Assembly: GCA_009781515.1 (NCBI GenBank)
Contig: WQXY01000001.1
Span: forward strand, 162,789-226,788
Reading direction: 5' to 3'
Origin: Oscillospiraceae bacterium
GTDB lineage: Bacteria; Bacillota; Clostridia; Oscillospirales; Oscillospiraceae
DNA: 64,000 nucleotides
Shown here in pieces: positions 34,709-42,598 of the stretch. The notes under the pieces were generated by a model. The model had not been told where the DNA came from. It saw only the letters and a list, made by a program, of their open reading frames with translations, and made no database searches. The stretch's first letter is position 1. Each line of letters starts with the position of its first letter. Position numbers and translations under genes: made by a program.

Positions 34709-35898
34709 ATTTCAAACTCCATAGAGCCGCCGTCATAAGACGCTTCATATGTTCCATAGAAGCCAAAAATTTCGACATAGCCGTTTTCGTCTGTTTTGGT
34801 TTTCATTTCGGGTGTGCGCCATTTATTCATTATAAGCTCATATAAAGCGTCGTATGACGGTTTGACACGTGCGTCCTTTGTCATAAGCCCTGCAGGAGCA
34901 TTGAGCCAGCCGCCGTCAGAAAAGCTCCAGTATGTGAATGCTTCAACAAGCGGGTATTCATAGAGTAGTTCAAAGAATGCTTTTAGCTCTTGTGCCTGAC
35001 GCTGCTCGCCCTCGGGGTTTGACGGCCAGTGGTCGGGGATAAAGTCGTTGAGGTCAACAATATGCGCAGGCATAATATCGCCCGATACGAGGTTGATTTC
35101 CGTAAAATGAAGCGGCAGACCGAATTTTGAAAATCTTTCTAATATTTCATGTGTTTTTTCGGGTTTCCAGCAGCCTTGATGCATATGCGACTGCAAGCCG
35201 ATTGCGTCAATGCAGACACCCGCGTCAAGCAGCTTGGCTACGAGGTCGCTGTAGTCGGTGCTCATGTCAAAGTCGTTAATAAGAAGTGTGGCGTTCGGAT
35301 TGGCACGGCGCGCTTCGTCAAAGAGCTTTTTAACAAGCCCAACCTGACCCTCGGCTTTACAAATGCGTGTGACAGCATTGTCATAACGGTCAAATATCGG
35401 CATTATAACAACCTCGTTGATAACATCCCATGTGTCAATATAACCCTTAAACTCAGATACATCACGCCATATCCGCTCAATTTGTATTTTGAGTATTTCC
35501 GCATCGGAAAATTCCAAAAGCCAATCGGCACAAACGGTATGCCAACAAAGAGGATGCCCCTTAACAAGTTTTCCTTTTTCACAAAGCCATTTGGCAGCTT
35601 TGAGCGTAACATCTGTTATAGGCTTTCCACGCTCAGGTTCAAAACGACCCCAATAAAAGGGGAGTGTGAGAAAATTAAATATCTCAAGCATTTTTTCGAC
35701 ACGTTTTTCGGCATGTACCTTATCGTCACCCTCAAGCATTCCGTTTATTACCTGTATGGACTCAAAGCCTGCACAGCCGAATTTTTCTTTACTGTCTTTT
35801 TGCCTGATTGTAACATCGGCAGATGCGAGAGGCTTTCCTGCTTTGTCAGTAATTTGCAAAGCCTTTTTACCTGTTCTGTGCGGATAATTGTTAATCAT
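34705..35898 (-). CDS. Cytoplasmic GH10 endo-1,4-beta-xylanase
   Basis: The 397-residue protein has GH10 residues: acid/base Glu162 in WDVINEVV and nucleophile Glu267 in LHFTEINL, plus KGHPLCWH and the C-terminal FTYWSFSDG. A short N-terminal beta-rich segment (KPLASADVTIRQKD) precedes the barrel. No signal peptide is present, so it should cut imported oligosaccharides. Firmicutes aldouronate clusters, such as that of Paenibacillus JDR-2, have the same combination of intracellular GH10, GH67 and Lpl-type importer. Confidence 0.9.
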   Translation of the reverse strand: MINNYPHRTGKKALQITDKAGKPLASADVTIRQKDSKEKFGCAGFESIQVINGMLEGDDKVHAEKRVEKMLEIFNFLTLPFYWGRFEPERGKPITDVTLKAAKWLCEKGKLVKGHPLCWHTVCADWLLEFSDAEILKIQIERIWRDVSEFKGYIDTWDVINEVVIMPIFDRYDNAVTRICKAEGQVGLVKKLFDEARRANPNATLLINDFDMSTDYSDLVAKLLDAGVCIDAIGLQSHMHQGCWKPEKTHEILERFSKFGLPLHFTEINLVSGDIMPAHIVDLNDFIPDHWPSNPEGEQRQAQELKAFFELLYEYPLVEAFTYWSFSDGGWLNAPAGLMTKDARVKPSYDALYELIMNKWRTPEMKTKTDENGYVEIFGFYGTYEASYDGGSMEFEI

Positions 35899-35919
35899 TT
35901 TAATTTACGCTCCTTTATA

Positions 35920-36585
35920 TTATTCAAATAGTGCGATAATTGCTTCGGTAACATAGTCAATATTTCGGGTAGACATAGCAACTGCTAAATAAACCTCATC
36001 ATATAGAGGAAAATCGAGGCGCTCGAGAAGTGGGCTGTCATTGAGACGTATGCCCGAGATGTGCTCACCGAGTTGCAACTCATCTTTAATTCGCTCATAT
36101 ACCGCAGGATTTGCTTCTTCGATACTCTTTATAATGCTATCCATTGGCAGCAGGCTTTCTCTGTAAATATAAAAAGTTTCGGAGTCGAAAACAAATATAT
36201 CTATCATCTCGGCAGCAAGCATTGCCATTATTCTGCTGCTGTTTTGCAGCGTGGTTTGCGGGTCGTCGGAAAGTGTAAAAAACAAATATGTCAAAACAGT
36301 CTTGTCGCTGTCCTCTCCGAAAATCTCGTCTCTAATCGCATCGGATAGGGCATCAAGCTCATCTTGGGAAGCAAAGGTGGCATTCCATACAATGGACAAA
36401 TCAATGCCCGTGCCGCGTCCGCAAGTAGTGGCAAGACTGATTGTGACAACAATAGCAACGGCAACGCCAATAATATAGTAACTGTAGTATTCCCACATGT
36501 ATGAAAGCTTATCGGAAAAGCTAAGCTCTTTTAGCTTCTCCCACTCACTTCGTGACCTGTCTTTACCGCGCGGCATATTGCTCAA
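35920..36585 (-). CDS. Single-pass membrane protein of unknown function
   Basis: I do not recognise this 221-residue protein. It has a charged N-terminus, one membrane helix at about residues 37-57 (YYIIGVAVAIVVTISLATTC), and an acidic domain of about 160 residues that should face outside. TTG at 36585 is used as start, after GAGGGTG; an ATG three codons later is also possible. It lies between the ABC permeases and the cytoplasmic xylanase, after a palindromic repeat. A role in sugar import or envelope sensing is only a guess from position. Confidence 0.65.
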   Translation of the reverse strand: MSNMPRGKDRSRSEWEKLKELSFSDKLSYMWEYYSYYIIGVAVAIVVTISLATTCGRGTGIDLSIVWNATFASQDELDALSDAIRDEIFGEDSDKTVLTYLFFTLSDDPQTTLQNSSRIMAMLAAEMIDIFVFDSETFYIYRESLLPMDSIIKSIEEANPAVYERIKDELQLGEHISGIRLNDSPLLERLDFPLYDEVYLAVAMSTRNIDYVTEAIIALFE

Positions 36586-36621
36586 ATTTTCACCCTCTTT
36601 TGCTTTATTATAAACGCTGTA

Positions 36622-36647
36622 GGGGACAGAGGCTAACCCCTGTCCCC
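36622..36647. repeat. 26-bp imperfect palindrome, GGGGACAG/CTGTCCCC family
   Basis: The element has the same eight-base ends as the palindrome at 13201-13226, and its halves pair with two mismatches. Both copies are exactly 26 bases long and are followed on the plus strand by TGACATT (after two extra bases in the first copy). It lies between two genes of the xylan operon and may fold in the mRNA, possibly lowering read-through from the transporter genes to the enzyme genes. Confidence 0.7.
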
Positions 36648-36671
36648 TGACATTGTAGTATTAGTTTAATG

Positions 36672-37610
36672 TTATCCCTTGACGCTACCTACGTGAACGC
36701 CCTTAACGAAGTATTTTTGCAGGAACGGGTACACGCAGAGAATTGGTATGGCTGCAACAATTGTTATTGCCGAGCGGATTGCAATAGGCGAGATTGTAGC
36801 AGGAGGAGCGTCGCCTTGTTGGAGAGACCAGTCGGCAGCTGCTTGACCTTGTGCAGCTATAACCGCGGCAAGCTCCCGCATAAGCTCGTATTGCATGGTT
36901 GTTAAATCTCTGTCAAAGGGTGCGTAAATGAATGTGGTGAACCAGTCGTTCCAGTTTCCGACCGCAATCCAAAGACCAACTGTTGCAAGAACGGGCTTGC
37001 ATATAGGGAATATTACCTGTATGAATATTCGAAATTCCCCGGCGCCGTCTATTCGGGCAGCCTCAACAAGGCTGTCGGGCAGACCTTGCATATATGTGCG
37101 GATAACGATAATGTTAAAAGCACCGAACAGACCGGGCAGCCAATAAACGTTAAAGTTGTTTAAGAGACCTAAATCGCGGTAGAGAAAATACATCGGAATA
37201 AGACCTGCACCAATATACATGGTGAGCAGGAAAAACACGGTTGTAAACTTATTCATGATAAATTCTCTGCGGCTGAGAACGTAGGCAGCCATTGAGCACA
37301 GGAACACACCGCCTGCAGTGCTTATAACGGTACGGACAACCGAGTTTTGAAAAGCGGTCATAAGCAGGGGATTTCTGAAAACACGCTCGTAGTTGGACAT
37401 TGTCCACATGCGCGGCCACAGATAGATGCCGCCTCTCATACTGTCTGTTGCGTTATTAAAAGACAGCGCCAATGTGTTAAGAAACGGGTAGATCATTACT
37501 ACCATGACAAATATCATAAAGATTGTATTGAAAAACACAAATGTACGGTCGGGGAGGCGTTGCATAAATCTTGATTGTTCTTTGATTGTTGGATTTTTCA
37601 TTTCTTTCAC
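36672..37610 (-). CDS. Carbohydrate ABC transporter permease (LplC/YtcP type)
   Basis: The 312-residue protein has six predicted membrane helices and the permease EAA-type loop LVEAARIDGAGEFRIFIQVIFPICKP. It is the second membrane subunit of a CUT1 sugar importer. YtcP-type permeases occur in aldouronate utilisation clusters of Firmicutes. No ATPase gene is in the locus, so a shared MsmX-like ATPase must be encoded elsewhere. The C-terminus ends KGVHVGSVKG, as in the family. Confidence 0.9.
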   Translation of the reverse strand: MKEMKNPTIKEQSRFMQRLPDRTFVFFNTIFMIFVMVVMIYPFLNTLALSFNNATDSMRGGIYLWPRMWTMSNYERVFRNPLLMTAFQNSVVRTVISTAGGVFLCSMAAYVLSRREFIMNKFTTVFFLLTMYIGAGLIPMYFLYRDLGLLNNFNVYWLPGLFGAFNIIVIRTYMQGLPDSLVEAARIDGAGEFRIFIQVIFPICKPVLATVGLWIAVGNWNDWFTTFIYAPFDRDLTTMQYELMRELAAVIAAQGQAAADWSLQQGDAPPATISPIAIRSAITIVAAIPILCVYPFLQKYFVKGVHVGSVKG

Positions 37611-37613
37611 CCC

Positions 37614-39092
37614 CTAAACAAGGCTTTCTTTTGCAATGCGTTTTGAAAGTTGGTTTGCTCCGGTAATCAGTATGATACTGACCACAGTTTTGAACATACC
37701 AAGAGCCGTTGCAAGAGAATAGTTGAAGTTTTCAATACCGTACCGCAAGACAGCGATGTCTATAGTTTCGGAATAGTCGCGGACAAGAACGTTTCCAAGC
37801 AGATATTGAGGTTCGAAACCGGCATTTAGTATCCAACCGATGCTCATTATGAGAAGCACAAGGATTGTTGACTTGATGCCCGGCAATGTAATATGCCACA
37901 TCTTGGCAAAACGCCCCGCACCGTCAAGCTCGGCGCTTTCATAAAGCTCGGGGTCAATAGCTGTGATAGCTGCAAGGTAGATGATTGTGTTCCAACCGAC
38001 ACTTTTCCAAACATTACCCCAACCGATTATCCACCAGAAGTTTTCTTTTTGACCTCTAAAGAGGATTGGCTCATCGGTGATACGCAAGAACATTAAAATT
38101 TGGTTTAAGATACCGTCACCTGCAAGGAAAGAGCTTATAATTGATGCTGCTATAACCCATGATAAGAAGTGCGGCAGGTAAGATATTGTTTGTACAACAC
38201 GCTTAAAGAGCTTTTGACGCACTTCGTTAATCATAAGAGCGAGGAAAATCGAAGTGGTAAAGCTGAGCACAAGGTTTATAACACTCATTGCAAGAGTGTT
38301 TCTCATAACTCGGTAAAACAGATTGTCAAAGAAAACGCTGCCGGGGATGTCTCTGACAGGATTTTCACTAAAGCCGTTGAGCATAAATGTAAACTGCCCG
38401 AAACCAACCCACTCTTGAGAGTCACGTCCGGGAACAAAGTCTTGGAATGCCATTGCCCAACCTGTGAGCGGCAGATAATTAAATATAAATACATACACTA
38501 TTATCGGCACAGTCATAAAGAAAAATGCTTTTTGGTGTATGAATTTTCTCATTTTTTTGTTTGATATGTCTTCCGGTTCTTTGACATACATCATTGAAAT
38601 AAGAGAGATAACAAGAACAGCAAGCGGAAATATTGTCACACCCGAAGCAATTGTTTCTCCTGTTGCTATTATAATGTAGCTGACAAACAATAATGAAGAC
38701 AAAGCTGCACATGAAAAACCAAGCAGTGTAGCTTTGACTCTGAGCTTACCGCTGTTTCTAACAAGTGCAAATAATAAAAATACCAACGCAGCTAAGAAAA
38801 GCGCAGCTGATATGATTGATATGATGCGGGTGGTTGAATAAAGCCTCATATTGTGAGCCATTATATCGGGGTCTGTGGATTGTGTGCCTTGAATAAAATA
38901 CAGCCCTGTATGACCAAAATCACCAAGGAGCATTCTAAAATTAAACTTAACCGGAATATCTCTGAGATATCCGTAACTGATAGTTGCATCCATCCAGTTG
39001 AGCATAGAAAAAAGTATAACACCGACGGTTCCGGTAAATGCCACCCAAAACGTCTTTGGCAGGCCTTTTATATATCCGACAGCAGAATTCAT
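37614..39092 (-). CDS. Carbohydrate ABC transporter permease (LplB type) with extra N-terminal membrane module
   Basis: Residues from about 185 to 492 form a normal LplB-like permease: six helices and the EAA-type loop ESAELDGAGRFAKMWHITLPGI. The first 180 residues are unusual: they add about four hydrophobic helices (near 15-35, 88-110, 118-142 and 146-168) with no family I recognise. LplB proteins are normally about 300 residues. The reading frame is continuous, so this is a real fusion or an expansion. It partners with the neighbouring permease and the binding lipoprotein. Confidence 0.85.
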   Translation of the reverse strand: MNSAVGYIKGLPKTFWVAFTGTVGVILFSMLNWMDATISYGYLRDIPVKFNFRMLLGDFGHTGLYFIQGTQSTDPDIMAHNMRLYSTTRIISIISAALFLAALVFLLFALVRNSGKLRVKATLLGFSCAALSSLLFVSYIIIATGETIASGVTIFPLAVLVISLISMMYVKEPEDISNKKMRKFIHQKAFFFMTVPIIVYVFIFNYLPLTGWAMAFQDFVPGRDSQEWVGFGQFTFMLNGFSENPVRDIPGSVFFDNLFYRVMRNTLAMSVINLVLSFTTSIFLALMINEVRQKLFKRVVQTISYLPHFLSWVIAASIISSFLAGDGILNQILMFLRITDEPILFRGQKENFWWIIGWGNVWKSVGWNTIIYLAAITAIDPELYESAELDGAGRFAKMWHITLPGIKSTILVLLIMSIGWILNAGFEPQYLLGNVLVRDYSETIDIAVLRYGIENFNYSLATALGMFKTVVSIILITGANQLSKRIAKESLV

Positions 39093-39166
39093 ACTACAAA
39101 CCTCACCTATTAATTAGTATGATGCGGGGCTGACTGATGTATCAGCCCCGCAAAATTTAGTGGGAA

Positions 39167-40966
39167 TTACGATGCAAGACCTGCACGTACCAAACGGGCA
39201 TGTGCTTGTTCGCGGACTGCTTCCAAGATTGGGTTCCAGTCAACAGCGTTAGCGGCAACCACATATGCATCCCAAAGTGCGTCAAAGTCTGCAGGATTGG
39301 CGAGAACCATTTGCGGCAGATGACTGACGTTGACATCGCGAAGCTGTGTGCTGATAGCTGTTTGTGAACGCGAAAGGGACATACTCCAGAACGGATATTC
39401 CGGTGGGCGAAGCTGAGGTGTGCCCTTCATAAAGCCGGCTTCAGTGAGAATTCCATGTCTTGTGAAAAATGCCTTGTCATAATCATTCATAGAGACGAAG
39501 TATTCTTCTGCAGAGCCGCCGATACCTGTCGGATTACCGTCTGAGGGGAATGTGCCTTGCATTTTCGGCATGTAGTTGTAGAGCTCACGTCCCATGTTGT
39601 CAATGGGCCATCTCGGGTCGCCTTGGAGGTCGCGTTGCTCTTGCGGGCGCTCGATACGACCGTTGTCATTATAGAAGTAGTGCTCACCTTCAATACCCCA
39701 GTTGAGGAAACGTTGAACCGACTCGTGGATCATATAGTCGAGATATTGGATGTTCCTAATGGGATCTCTGTTGTTGTGACCAAATTGGATGCCGTTGAGG
39801 CCTGTAAAGCCGCCTGCCATATCCCAATAGTTCGGCTCAATGCCTTCCCATGTGAAGTCGAAAGAAACGTATGTACGCTCATAACGCTCTTGCTGACGAA
39901 GCGGGTCCATACCTGCAGAGTTGAAGTTCCAGCGTTGATCTTGAAGACCGAGTACAACACCGTTTGCTATGTTTTGTGTGTATTCGTCAAATGTACGCAG
40001 GAAAGTTTCGGGAGAGATAAGACCGTCTGCGTGAGCTTGGTTAAGAATTCTGAACCATTCTTTTTCGGACTCGAGAGGATAGCGGCGAATAACATCTTCA
40101 TAGCTCTCGCCTTGTCTTTGACCGCCTGTCGGCAGTGTTCCTTGACCCCAGTTTGCATAACCTGCAAGGAAAGAGCCGGGGTTCATGAGTGTGAGCAGGT
40201 TGACACCTGTGTCAAATTCAAAACCGAGTGTCGGCACTCCGTCGATTGTCGGATGTGCTTCTTTATAGGCTTTGATCCACTCAAAGAATTCATAAACATC
40301 GTTGGGTGGTCCGCCCATGAAGTCGATAACATCTTTTTGCAGCCAGAAAGCAGAGTCGTTTTGTTCAAAAGCAACTTGATCGCCTACCGGAGTACCGTAG
40401 ATGTTTGCAACCCAGATTTTACCGTCTTCGTCCATCATTCTATCCCACCAAGGGTCGTAGTGTGCACGAAGATGCGGAGCATATTCTTCGATCAGGGGCC
40501 CGAGTTCCATCATCCAGCCGGACTCGATGAGTTTGTCAGCTTCACCTCCGACAAAAAGCATGTCGGGTGTTTCGCCGCCGGCGAGCATAACACCCATAAC
40601 TGTCGGATAGTCACCGACAAGATAGTCAAAAACGATTTTGACATTGGTGATTTGCTCAATAATTTTGATGATAGGATTGTTTGCATCAGGCTCTAAGCCC
40701 GGATTACGGATAAAGTACGTAAATTCAATCGGCTCCCAATAGTCCATAATTTCGGGGAAGTAGGGGAGTTCGTATTCCTCAGCCAACGCTTTTCTTTGAG
40801 CAGCGTCTGCTGTGGGGGTGCGGTCAGTGCCGGGTGTTCCGTCATCGCCGCCTGAGGGACCGCCGGGAACTACGGGAGGAACATTGGGTGTGTCAGGGTC
40901 GCCGCATGCAGCAAAAAGACCTAAACACATGACCATTGCAAGGATTAATGCAAGGATTTTCTTCAT
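39167..40966 (-). CDS. Extracellular sugar-binding lipoprotein of the ABC importer
   Basis: The 599-residue protein has a lipoprotein signal with the lipobox LFAAC (Cys21), then a Pro/Gly-rich linker to about residue 55 and a large type-1 solute-binding domain. It resembles LplA-type binding proteins that accompany LplB and YtcP permeases and is expected to bind xylooligosaccharides or aldouronates. AAAGGTG precedes the start. It is the first gene of the long minus-strand operon and probably the most highly expressed. Confidence 0.9.
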   Translation of the reverse strand: MKKILALILAMVMCLGLFAACGDPDTPNVPPVVPGGPSGGDDGTPGTDRTPTADAAQRKALAEEYELPYFPEIMDYWEPIEFTYFIRNPGLEPDANNPIIKIIEQITNVKIVFDYLVGDYPTVMGVMLAGGETPDMLFVGGEADKLIESGWMMELGPLIEEYAPHLRAHYDPWWDRMMDEDGKIWVANIYGTPVGDQVAFEQNDSAFWLQKDVIDFMGGPPNDVYEFFEWIKAYKEAHPTIDGVPTLGFEFDTGVNLLTLMNPGSFLAGYANWGQGTLPTGGQRQGESYEDVIRRYPLESEKEWFRILNQAHADGLISPETFLRTFDEYTQNIANGVVLGLQDQRWNFNSAGMDPLRQQERYERTYVSFDFTWEGIEPNYWDMAGGFTGLNGIQFGHNNRDPIRNIQYLDYMIHESVQRFLNWGIEGEHYFYNDNGRIERPQEQRDLQGDPRWPIDNMGRELYNYMPKMQGTFPSDGNPTGIGGSAEEYFVSMNDYDKAFFTRHGILTEAGFMKGTPQLRPPEYPFWSMSLSRSQTAISTQLRDVNVSHLPQMVLANPADFDALWDAYVVAANAVDWNPILEAVREQAHARLVRAGLAS

Positions 40967-41026
40967 TTCATTTCACCTTTCTGTTTATAGTATTTTTGTA
41001 GATAATATATAGAACCTACGAAGTTA

Positions 41027-41055
41027 ATAGTACAAGATTTTATGCTCTGTGTCAA
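41027..41055 (-). promoter_or_regulatory. Sigma-A promoter of the xylan uptake and breakdown operon
   Basis: On the minus strand, TTGACA (41050-41055) and TACTAT (41027-41032) are separated by exactly 17 bases. The start would be near 41020, giving a leader of about 54 bases to the binding-protein gene. No other promoter of similar quality was found down to 27709, so this one may serve twelve genes. Confidence 0.7.
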
Positions 41056-41107
41056 TAAATTTATTTTTAAGTTTAGCATAATTAATGATATAAAAAGATG
41101 ATTAAAA

Positions 41108-41135
41108 CAACCGCTCTCATTTAAGAGAGCGGTTG
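41108..41135 (-). terminator. Intrinsic terminator of the surface-protein gene
   Basis: CAACCGCTCTC and GAGAGCGGTTG form a perfect 11-bp stem around an ATTTAA loop. On the minus strand the stem is followed by TTTTAAT. It lies 36 bases past the stop of the surface-protein gene and separates it from the importer operon. Confidence 0.8.
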
Positions 41136-41170
41136 CTGTAAGTGTAGGTTATTGCAGATTATGGTTTAGC

Positions 41171-42373
41171 TTACTTCTTTTTCTTTGCTACCACTACTAC
41201 AATGATGACCACTACGACTACTCCACCTGCAATGATTGCAATGAGTGCCCAAAGCGGGAAACCATCGTCATCTGCCGGAGGTGTTGAGGGTGTCGGTGAA
41301 GATGCGGGGGGAGGATCAACAGGATCAACAGGATCAGTCGGATCGGGGTCAACAGGGTCAACCGGATCGGGTTCAACAGGATCTACAGGTGCCGGTGCTG
41401 CTGCACCAAGTACGAGCCACATTGCTTCATACTCGAGGTCATCCCATGATTGCTCATCATCGTCGCTACCGTAGTAGGAAACCATGATGCAGAAGCCTGT
41501 TCTGACTTCTTCTCTGAGAACTGCAAAGAACGGAGAAGCTTTGTCGCCTGTGAGCGGAATTGTGATAACGCCGTCTGCATAAACTTCGTCAACGTCGTAG
41601 TCAACTGAACCGCCGCCCCAATCCCAGTTCATGGTATCGGAGTTACCCATTGCCATAACGCCAATGGTGCCAACCGGTGCATTGCTTACTTCGATTTTGA
41701 GTTCTGTTGCAAGAGCCATGATTTCAGCTGTCAGACCGATGAGGTCGTCACCTTCGTGAGCTGCTCTGTCTTGGTCTGAGAATGCGGGTTGATGTTCGAA
41801 ACCGCCGCCGAATGCTGAGTTGAACTTAAAGAGGTCAAATCTTGTAAGTTCTGAAACGTCATACATGAGAATTCCGAAAACGTCGCCTGCGTCTGCCCAA
41901 CCGTCGCCATTGAGGACAATTCTAAAGCCTGCTCTGCCGCCGTCAATGAAGTTGTTGAAAGCTTCGCTTTGTGTCAGGTCGATTGTAACAACACCGTCTG
42001 CATATACATCATCTTTTGCATATGTGTATGCGCCGGCACCCCATGCCCAGTTAAAGTCACCGTCATGGTTTCCGAAGATAACGATTTCGAGTTCGTCGCC
42101 GAGCTCGCCGTCAACTTCGATGATGAGGGTCTTAGATGCTCTGAAAACATCGATGTTCAGACCGTTCCATGTGGAGTCATCTTCAGGAGCTGCTCCGGAA
42201 GCACCACCGTGCCAGTTTGAGTTGTCTACGTCTTGCCAAGAGTTGTCAGAACCTCTGTTGAGACCGCCGAGTTCGAACTCAACGAGGTCGCCGGATGCCG
42301 AAACAAACGGAATGAATGTTGCGACGAGTGCGATGGTCATTGCAAGGGCTACTAATAATTTACCTAATTTCAT
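41171..42373 (-). CDS. Cell-surface protein with two related beta-rich domains and a C-terminal membrane anchor
   Basis: The family is not recognised. The 400-residue protein has a signal peptide (cleaved near VSASG, about residue 27), two consecutive domains that share NW(A/D)WG and (V)YADGV(V/I)TI blocks, a long Pro/Asp repeat linker (PVDPVDPDPTDPVDP), FPLW followed by a membrane helix, and a KKKK tail. The domains look like carbohydrate-binding beta-sandwiches, which is inference. The ATG at 42373 has AGGAGG six bases before; a longer frame is rejected. It is divergent from the secreted GH10 xylanase, whose C-terminal anchor is similar. Confidence 0.8.
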   Translation of the reverse strand: MKLGKLLVALAMTIALVATFIPFVSASGDLVEFELGGLNRGSDNSWQDVDNSNWHGGASGAAPEDDSTWNGLNIDVFRASKTLIIEVDGELGDELEIVIFGNHDGDFNWAWGAGAYTYAKDDVYADGVVTIDLTQSEAFNNFIDGGRAGFRIVLNGDGWADAGDVFGILMYDVSELTRFDLFKFNSAFGGGFEHQPAFSDQDRAAHEGDDLIGLTAEIMALATELKIEVSNAPVGTIGVMAMGNSDTMNWDWGGGSVDYDVDEVYADGVITIPLTGDKASPFFAVLREEVRTGFCIMVSYYGSDDDEQSWDDLEYEAMWLVLGAAAPAPVDPVEPDPVDPVDPDPTDPVDPVDPPPASSPTPSTPPADDDGFPLWALIAIIAGGVVVVVIIVVVVAKKKK

Positions 42374-42439
42374 GTGTATCCTCCTAATTAAATTTGTGCA
42401 AATGCTCATAATATATGATAAATTCGCACTTTGCTGACC

Positions 42440-42469
42440 ATTATGCCATAAAGACTTTAGCCATGTCAA
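42440..42469 (-). promoter_or_regulatory. Candidate promoter for the surface-protein gene
   Basis: On the minus strand, TTGACA (42464-42469) is followed after 18 bases by CATAAT (42440-42445). The leader would be about 60 bases. It lies back to back with the xylanase promoter, the two -35 boxes being about 70 bases apart. Confidence 0.6.
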
Positions 42470-42538
42470 GCATTTTTTAACAGTTTTTAATAATTAGTTA
42501 ATATTTACTATATACTATATGTTGTGTTCATTTATTAT

Positions 42539-42567
42539 TTGACACCTATGCGGCTATACAATATAAT
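42539..42567 (+). promoter_or_regulatory. Perfect consensus promoter of the secreted xylanase and glucuronate operon
   Basis: TTGACA (42539-42544), a 17-base spacer and TATAAT (42562-42567) form an ideal sigma-A promoter, about 32 bases before the xylanase start codon. Such a strong promoter on a catabolic operon suggests repression rather than activation. The 70-base AT-rich stretch between the two divergent -35 boxes is the likely operator region; I see no CcpA-type site in it. Confidence 0.85.
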
Positions 42568-42598
42568 TAATAAGCTAATTTATGTTGGAGGTTTATTC

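Noticed and set aside
35149..35931. 260-codon open frame on the plus strand
   Set aside because: It is antisense to the cytoplasmic GH10 gene, and its translation is rich in Cys, Phe and Lys with no family features.
39557..40696. 379-codon open frame on the plus strand
   Set aside because: It lies wholly opposite the sugar-binding lipoprotein gene and has no ribosome binding site or recognisable domain.
42490..42535. ACTATAT tandem repeat as an operator in the divergent control region
   Set aside because: Two seven-base copies in AT-rich DNA are likely by chance, and the motif is not repeated at the other xylan promoter.
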